A stretch of 64,000 nt of DNA from NCBI GenBank assembly GCA_020852175.1, contig JADZBH010000004.1, positions 62,001 through 126,000 of the forward strand. Direction: 5' to 3'. Under the pieces are notes generated by a model that saw only the letters and a list, made by a program, of their open reading frames with translations, was not told where the DNA came from and ran no database searches. Positions 59,088 to 64,000 of the stretch are shown here, one piece after another (the stretch's first letter is position 1; every line of letters begins with the position of its first letter). The position numbers and the translations under genes were made by a program. Source of the stretch: Bryobacterales bacterium. Its GTDB lineage: Bacteria > Acidobacteriota > Terriglobia > Bryobacterales > Bryobacteraceae.

Positions 59088-60362
59088 TTACTCGCTCGCC
59101 GGGTTCTTGCCGCCGTCGTTGGAGGCCGAGCGCGGCGCGCCCTTTTTCTTTGACGTGTCCTCGCCGGTCAGAACTCTCACCTTGGTATTCGTATCCAACC
59201 GGTTGATCCCGGTCGTGGCCACCTGCTCGCCGGCTTGCAGTCCGTCGGTGATTTCCACCTCGTCGGCAAACCGCTCGCCGAGCTTCACGTCGCGCGCATC
59301 CACCACGCCCGCGTTATTCACCACGAAGGCCTTGTTCGTTCCCAGGACGTAGGCCACCGCGCGCGCCGGCACCACCTTGATCTCATCCACCTTCTGCGTG
59401 GTCACCTTCCCCCGCGCATAGGATCCGGCCTTCAACAGCCCGTCGGGATTCTCAATCAGGGCCTCGGCCACGAACGTGCGCTTGGTCTGGTCCACCGTGG
59501 GCGCGATGCGCCACAGCCGCCCATGGAACACCCTGTCGGCGAACGCCTCCACCAGCACCTCGCACGGCTGGCCCACCTTCGTCCACGGAGCCATACGCTC
59601 GGGAATCTCCAGCCGCAGACGGAGCGGCGACGTTTTCACCAGCGTGAACAGCGGCGCGTTGGGACGCACATAGGCGCCCAGCGTCACGGTCCGCTCCTTC
59701 ACGCTCGCCGCGAAGGGAGCGCGCACGGCCGTATCGCGCAGCTTCTTCCGTTGCAGTTCCACCACGGCCTTGAACCTCTCCACCTCCTGAATCAGGTTCC
59801 GCGTCTGGTTCAGCGTCAGGTCGTAGGCCGCCTTCATCGCCTGCAGACGCGCCACCGCTGCGTCCAGGTCCGACTGCGCGCCAATCTTCTGATCCACCAG
59901 CGCCACCAGCCGCTTATGCCGCTGCTCGGCCTCGGTCAGGTCGGCTTGCGCCCGCCGCACCTCCGGCGTTTCGTTGATGTTCTGAACACGGTCCTTCTCG
60001 CCTTTCAACCCCAGACGCTCCAGCGACTGCCGCAACTGGGCCTCGTTCTGAAGAAGAATGTAACGCTGCTCCTCGTCGCTCACACGCGCCAGCACCGCGC
60101 CTTCTTTCACCGTATCGCCAAGGTCGTAGTTCACCTCGATGATCCGTCCCTCGATTTCCGCGCTCACCACCACCTCGTCGTATGGATACAGCGTACCCAC
60201 CGATTCCACCACCCGCGTCAGTTGCCGCGTTTTCACAGGAGCAATGCGCACCGGCACCGGTCCGGTGTCCTTTTTCTCCGTCTCCACCGCGGTTTTCTTC
60301 GTGCAACCGCCTGAAACGGCAGCCAATAACACCAACATCGCCACTGCAATTCGGGAAGTCAT
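59088..60362 (-). CDS. RND/HlyD-type periplasmic adaptor lipoprotein
   Basis: A 424-residue membrane fusion protein. The N-terminus is a lipoprotein signal with Cys20 (VLLAAVSGGC). Then come a beta-barrel/lipoyl half (VVSAEIEGRIIEVNYDLGDTVKEGAVLARV), a coiled-coil hairpin (about 100-230) and the second lipoyl half (VRAPFAASVKERTVTLGAYV). No inner-membrane pump gene follows in the window, although adaptors usually precede one; it may lie elsewhere. The start at 60362 fits the lipobox. Confidence 0.9.
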   Translation of the reverse strand: MTSRIAVAMLVLLAAVSGGCTKKTAVETEKKDTGPVPVRIAPVKTRQLTRVVESVGTLYPYDEVVVSAEIEGRIIEVNYDLGDTVKEGAVLARVSDEEQRYILLQNEAQLRQSLERLGLKGEKDRVQNINETPEVRRAQADLTEAEQRHKRLVALVDQKIGAQSDLDAAVARLQAMKAAYDLTLNQTRNLIQEVERFKAVVELQRKKLRDTAVRAPFAASVKERTVTLGAYVRPNAPLFTLVKTSPLRLRLEIPERMAPWTKVGQPCEVLVEAFADRVFHGRLWRIAPTVDQTKRTFVAEALIENPDGLLKAGSYARGKVTTQKVDEIKVVPARAVAYVLGTNKAFVVNNAGVVDARDVKLGERFADEVEITDGLQAGEQVATTGINRLDTNTKVRVLTGEDTSKKKGAPRSASNDGGKNPASE

Positions 60363-60664
60363 CGGGAAATCATTATTCTGGCGCAAACGTGAGCAGTATG
60401 CCACACCATCTCGGCGAATCCCGTTCACTCGCGGTTACGGAGACGAGCCTGCGGAGCCCGTTTCTTGCCTGCCGCCAAGACCACAGGGAATCCTTGGCGA
60501 AAACAGATTGCCCGATCGTGAGCTATCCGATTCACTCAGGCGATGGTCTGGAGGAGTACTTTTCACCGGCGGTACCCTGTTGCCGCCCGGAGCAACCTCC
60601 GATATAGGGCCAGAGGAGTAATCATCCGCCCGTCCCGTGGGGGCGGCTCAAACGGAACGTGGGA
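60363..60664. other. Divergent intergenic region without a gene
   Basis: About 300 bases between the adaptor gene (minus) and the HD-GYP gene (plus). It must contain both promoters. A short GC hairpin (CCGCCC with GGGCGG) lies near 60630-60650. I see no match to the cyclic di-GMP riboswitch consensus, no tRNA and no protein-like frame. Confidence 0.6.
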
Positions 60665-63136
60665 ATGTCGTCTGTTCACGGAGCCAAGTGGATCGCGAGG
60701 GCCTTCACCTGGATGGTGACCGCTCTCGGCCTGGGCACGCTGGTTGCCGGCCTGGCGGGAGGAGACTGGTTCGAGTCCGCACGCGGCTCTCTCTATTTAC
60801 TGATCGCTCTATCGGCTACGGGGCTGCGCCTGCGACTGCCCCATCGCCTTGGCCCCATCAGCATTAATTTTGTCTTTGTCCTTCTGGGAATCCTCGACCT
60901 CTCCCTGGCCCAAACGCTGCTGATAGGGGCGAGCACGGTGCTGGTGCAGAGTTACATTTACCGACACGATCGCTCGTCCGATGGTCCACCCCCGCTGTTC
61001 CACCTCGCTTCCACCGCGATCGCCATTACTATCACGTACCGGGTCTATCACTCTCAATGGCTGAACACGCAGGACCTGCACAGCGTGTACCGGCTGATGG
61101 TCTCCACCGGGGTGCTGTATTCGATGAACACCTTCGCCGTGTCGGCCTGGACGGCCCTTTCCGAACGCGGCAGCCTCGCCCTGGCCTGGCGCGAGATCAA
61201 CGTATGGACCTTTCCCTACTACCTTGCCGGCGCCCTTCTGGCTGGACTCTTCCACTTCTCGCAGCTTGTCCTGGGCGGCCAATCGCCGCTGCTACTGCTG
61301 CCGTTCGCTTTCATTGCCCATTGCGTGTCCCACTCCTACATGGGACGGCTCTCCAGCCAGAAGCTCCACCTGGAGCGCATGGCGGAACTACACATGCGCA
61401 CCATCGAGGCGCTGGCCCTGGCGATTGAAGCCAAGGACCATACGGCACAAAACCATCTCCAGCGCATGGAACTGTATTGCCGCGCCATTGGCGAGGATTT
61501 GAAGCTTCCTCCCGAGGAGTTGGAAGCCCTTCGCGCCGCCGCCGTTCTGCACGATGTCGGCAAGCTCGCCGTACCCGAGCACATCCTGGCCAAACCGGGA
61601 CGTCTCACGCGCGAGGAGTTCGAGAAGGTGAAGATCCACCCATCCGTGGGGGCTGAAATTCTCGAACGGGTCGACTTCCCCTATCCCGTCGCACGGCTGG
61701 TCCGGTACCACCATGAAAAATGGAACGGCGGGGGCTACCCTTCCGGCCTGCGGGGCGAGGAGATTCCGCTGGGCTCCCGGATATTGGCCGCGGTCGATTG
61801 TTTCGATGCCCTCATCTCCGGACGCCCCTACCGCTCGGCCTACTCGATCGAACAGGCCCTCGAAAGGATCGCCGCCGAATCGGGCGTCAGTTTCGATCCG
61901 AGGGTCGTCGAGTCTCTCTTCCGCGGTTACCGGGACTGGGAGAAGACGCTGGCCGAACGCGAGCGTATCCGCACCGTGCCCGAGCGGGATGTCGCCACCG
62001 AACTCGCCCACCGCGATCAGGAGAACCGGTCGCTCGCCCAACTCTCGTCGCACGTGGCCCGTCCCACGTTCTTCAATACCATTGCCGCCGCCCGGCAGGA
62101 GGCGCAGCTTCTGCTCGAACTCACGCAACAACTAGGCAATTCGCTCCACCTGGATGAAACGCTTTCCGTGCTGGCCGAAGGTTTGAAGCAGATGCTGGCG
62201 TTTGACTCCATCACCATCTATGTGGTCCGGGAGGAGGTACTGTCGCCCCGCTATGCCAGCGGCGACTGCGCTTCCATTCTTCTGGCGCGCGAGATTCCCA
62301 TTGGCGAGGGGCTCGTCGGCTGGGTCGCGCGGCAACGCACGCCCGTGGTGAACGGCAACCCATGCATGGAACTTGGTTCCGCGGACGGCGTCCGCGCCGG
62401 CCAACTCGAGTCGGCGCTCGCGCTCCCCTTGATGGGCATCGAGGAGACCGCCGGCGTTCTGATGCTCAGCCGCCGGAACGCACACGCCTTCAACGAGGAC
62501 CACCTCCGCATTCTGCTAAGCGTAGGCAGCAAACTCGGCATCGTCGTCGAGAATGCATTGAAGTACGAGCAGGCAGCCGCCTCGGCCTCGACGGACTTTC
62601 TCACGGCATTGCCCAACTCGCGTTCTCTCTTCCTGCGTCTGGACAACGAGATCGCCCGCGCCGCGCGCCTGAACGGCACGCTCGCCGTGCTGGTCACCGA
62701 CCTGGATGGCTTCAAGCTCGTCAACGACCGCCACGGCCACCTGGCGGGGAATAGCGTGCTCCGCGCCGTCGCCAAGGCGCTCCGGCTCGGTTGCCGCGAG
62801 TACGACCACGTCGCGCGCATGGGCGGCGATGAATTCGTCATTCTCATGCCTGGCATGAAGTCCGCGGACCTCCAGGAGAAGGTCGCGGCGTTGGAACACG
62901 CCGTCATCGCGGCCGCCACCTCAATCTGCCCCGATTCAGGCATTTCCCTCAGCGTCGGCATTGCCCAGTTCCCCGCCGATGGCCGTACCGGCGAGCAACT
63001 GCTGGCCGAAGCCGATCACCGCATGTACCAGTGCAAGCAACGCAGGAAACGCCAGCAACGGCGGGCTACCGCCGCGGAAGGGTTGTCCGCCGTGCGTCCG
63101 GCACAGTCCAGCGGCAGGGCAGGGGCCGGCTCATAG
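60665..63136 (+). CDS. Membrane protein with HD-GYP, GAF and GGDEF domains
   Basis: An 823-residue signalling protein. Residues 10-225 form a multi-helix membrane sensor. Residues about 240-430 are an HD-GYP phosphodiesterase with all metal ligands (His264, His296-Asp297, His325, His349-His350, Asp378) and GGGYP at 355-359. About 480-640 is a GAF domain. About 655-795 is a GGDEF cyclase with GGDEF at 720-724 and the inhibition site REYD five residues before it. Both making and breaking of cyclic di-GMP look possible in one chain. ATG 60665 was preferred to GTG 60659. Confidence 0.92.
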   Translation: MSSVHGAKWIARAFTWMVTALGLGTLVAGLAGGDWFESARGSLYLLIALSATGLRLRLPHRLGPISINFVFVLLGILDLSLAQTLLIGASTVLVQSYIYRHDRSSDGPPPLFHLASTAIAITITYRVYHSQWLNTQDLHSVYRLMVSTGVLYSMNTFAVSAWTALSERGSLALAWREINVWTFPYYLAGALLAGLFHFSQLVLGGQSPLLLLPFAFIAHCVSHSYMGRLSSQKLHLERMAELHMRTIEALALAIEAKDHTAQNHLQRMELYCRAIGEDLKLPPEELEALRAAAVLHDVGKLAVPEHILAKPGRLTREEFEKVKIHPSVGAEILERVDFPYPVARLVRYHHEKWNGGGYPSGLRGEEIPLGSRILAAVDCFDALISGRPYRSAYSIEQALERIAAESGVSFDPRVVESLFRGYRDWEKTLAERERIRTVPERDVATELAHRDQENRSLAQLSSHVARPTFFNTIAAARQEAQLLLELTQQLGNSLHLDETLSVLAEGLKQMLAFDSITIYVVREEVLSPRYASGDCASILLAREIPIGEGLVGWVARQRTPVVNGNPCMELGSADGVRAGQLESALALPLMGIEETAGVLMLSRRNAHAFNEDHLRILLSVGSKLGIVVENALKYEQAAASASTDFLTALPNSRSLFLRLDNEIARAARLNGTLAVLVTDLDGFKLVNDRHGHLAGNSVLRAVAKALRLGCREYDHVARMGGDEFVILMPGMKSADLQEKVAALEHAVIAAATSICPDSGISLSVGIAQFPADGRTGEQLLAEADHRMYQCKQRRKRQQRRATAAEGLSAVRPAQSSGRAGAGS

Positions 63137-63140
63137 GGGT

Positions 63141-64000
63141 TCAGAGCGAGGACTCTTCCTCGGTCCGCTCCACCAGCCGGTCCACGGCCATGCCGTAGAT
63201 CACCGGTTTCCCTTCGCGGTCGCTCTGGAAATAGATGCGCTGGCTGTCCGGCGTGAACCGCGGCTTCACGTCGCCCGCATCGCGGCTTCTATGTTCGCAC
63301 AGCGTCAGCTCGCGCTTCACGCTTCTTACCATGAGCAGCACATACGGCTGCGCCTTGCTGCGGCTGGCCGCCACGAGCACGCTGCCGTCGGCGTTCATGC
63401 CAAAGCAGGCATACTGGCTTGTCGGCGCCACCAGCGTTTCCTCGCCCGTGTCCGGATTCAACTCCCGCAACTGATTCGCCATGCCCGCGGTTTGCGGGTC
63501 CAGCAGGTAAATCAGCGTCCTTCCATCCGGGCTCCACGAGGCATCCAGCACCAATCCCGCCCTGGCCGGCAACCGGCGCGGCTTGCCGCCGTCAAGCCCT
63601 ACCAGCCACAAACCGCCGCCTGCGTCGCGCACGGCCAGGGACGCCCGCCGCGGCCTCGGCATCGGGTCCAACACGGCCACCGGAAATTCGGCCAGCACGC
63701 CTGGCGCTCCCTTTCCCAGCGGCAGACGCCTCAGACGGGAACCGGTACCAGACTCTTCCACCACCACGACCGAAGGACCATCCGGAATCGCCGCCACGCC
63801 GGACCCGGCGCGCAAGCCCGTCCCACTCCACAGCAGACGAGGCTTCAGTCCCGGCGCCGGCGTCATCCACAGCTTGCCTTCGGCGATGTACAGCAGATTC
63901 CGCTCATCGGCGGTCAGAGTGAGCGAAGCGGCTTCCACAGGCGCTCCTTCGCTCAACTGCCTGTGCTCGCTCGTTTTCAGATCCATCGACCACGCGTGCG
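63141..64000 (-). CDS. PD40/TolB-like propeller protein, 3' part (5' end outside window)
   Basis: The frame stays open to the window edge, so at least the N-terminus is missing. The visible C-terminal 285 residues contain repeated PD40-type blades (SPDGRTLIYLLDP; TPDSQRIYFQSDREGKPVIYGM). The last blade resembles the end of oligogalacturonate lyase-like or TolB-like propellers. No catalytic part is visible. It is convergent with the HD-GYP gene, with 4 bases between. Confidence 0.75.
   Translation of the reverse strand, partial: HAWSMDLKTSEHRQLSEGAPVEAASLTLTADERNLLYIAEGKLWMTPAPGLKPRLLWSGTGLRAGSGVAAIPDGPSVVVVEESGTGSRLRRLPLGKGAPGVLAEFPVAVLDPMPRPRRASLAVRDAGGGLWLVGLDGGKPRRLPARAGLVLDASWSPDGRTLIYLLDPQTAGMANQLRELNPDTGEETLVAPTSQYACFGMNADGSVLVAASRSKAQPYVLLMVRSVKRELTLCEHRSRDAGDVKPRFTPDSQRIYFQSDREGKPVIYGMAVDRLVERTEEESSL

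Overview
This 64 kb window is a high-GC bacterial chromosome segment that reads like a soil Acidobacteriota genome of the Bryobacterales/Solibacter type. That placement is inferred from gene content: many Tat-exported Gfo/Idh/MocA, DUF1080, NIPSNAP and sugar-isomerase-like proteins, PD40 beta-propellers, a secreted RidA, hopanoid side-chain genes and an RNase E/G with a huge insert. No rRNA, tRNA, CRISPR array, prophage or insertion sequence was found. Coding density is about 95 percent.

Layout. 1-3.2 kb: 3' part of a DUF3604 gene and an exported trypsin-fold protease. 3.3-6.7 kb: hopanoid side-chain operon hpnJ-emrE/EamA-like pair-hpnI. 6.7-14.7 kb: LolA-like protein, FlK-like thioesterase, then prolyl oligopeptidase, aminotransferase, amidase, NIPSNAP and a YtcJ-like amidohydrolase in a tight plus-strand run. 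14.7-19.4 kb (minus): HerA-like ATPase, CoA-transferase and an exported nitrilase interrupted by an in-frame amber codon. 19.5-23 kb: PfpI-like protein, then an ABC ATPase with an ABC-2 permease fused to an amidohydrolase-like domain. 23-27.1 kb: aldo/keto reductase with a long structured leader and a micro-ORF carrying an extreme Shine-Dalgarno, then an ArsR-methyltransferase regulator divergent from ahcY. 27.1-29.6 kb: GntR regulator with two exported nitrilase-family proteins. 29.7-34.3 kb (minus): zinc-finger protein, a PD40 remnant, and a redox operon (diheme cytochrome c, tandem RidA, carbonic anhydrase, PQQ-type sugar dehydrogenase). 34.3-39.7 kb: Gfo/Idh/MocA, MFS, Gfo/Idh/MocA, L,D-transpeptidase and MetE-core operon. 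39.7-41.5 kb: GGDEF protein and DUF1080 gene back to back.

41.5-57.2 kb is a housekeeping block: RNase E/G and rodA (minus); DUF503, rbfA, apbE, hemE, sulfatase and hemG/hemY (plus); a UxuA-like isomerase (minus); truB and a small exported protein (plus); and glmU, yvcK/glmR and a TPR protein (minus). 57.4-64 kb holds thymidine kinase, a membrane-anchored coiled-coil protein, an RND/HlyD adaptor, a large membrane HD-GYP-GAF-GGDEF protein and the 3' part of a PD40 protein.

The most unusual items are the ABC-2 permease/degenerate amidohydrolase fusion, the micro-ORF leader ahead of the aldo/keto reductase, the two-component small membrane pair inside the hopanoid operon, and the roughly 420-residue disordered insertion that splits the S1 domain of RNase E/G. 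Starts given here are chosen from Shine-Dalgarno spacing, signal peptides and neighbour overlap, and several are non-ATG.
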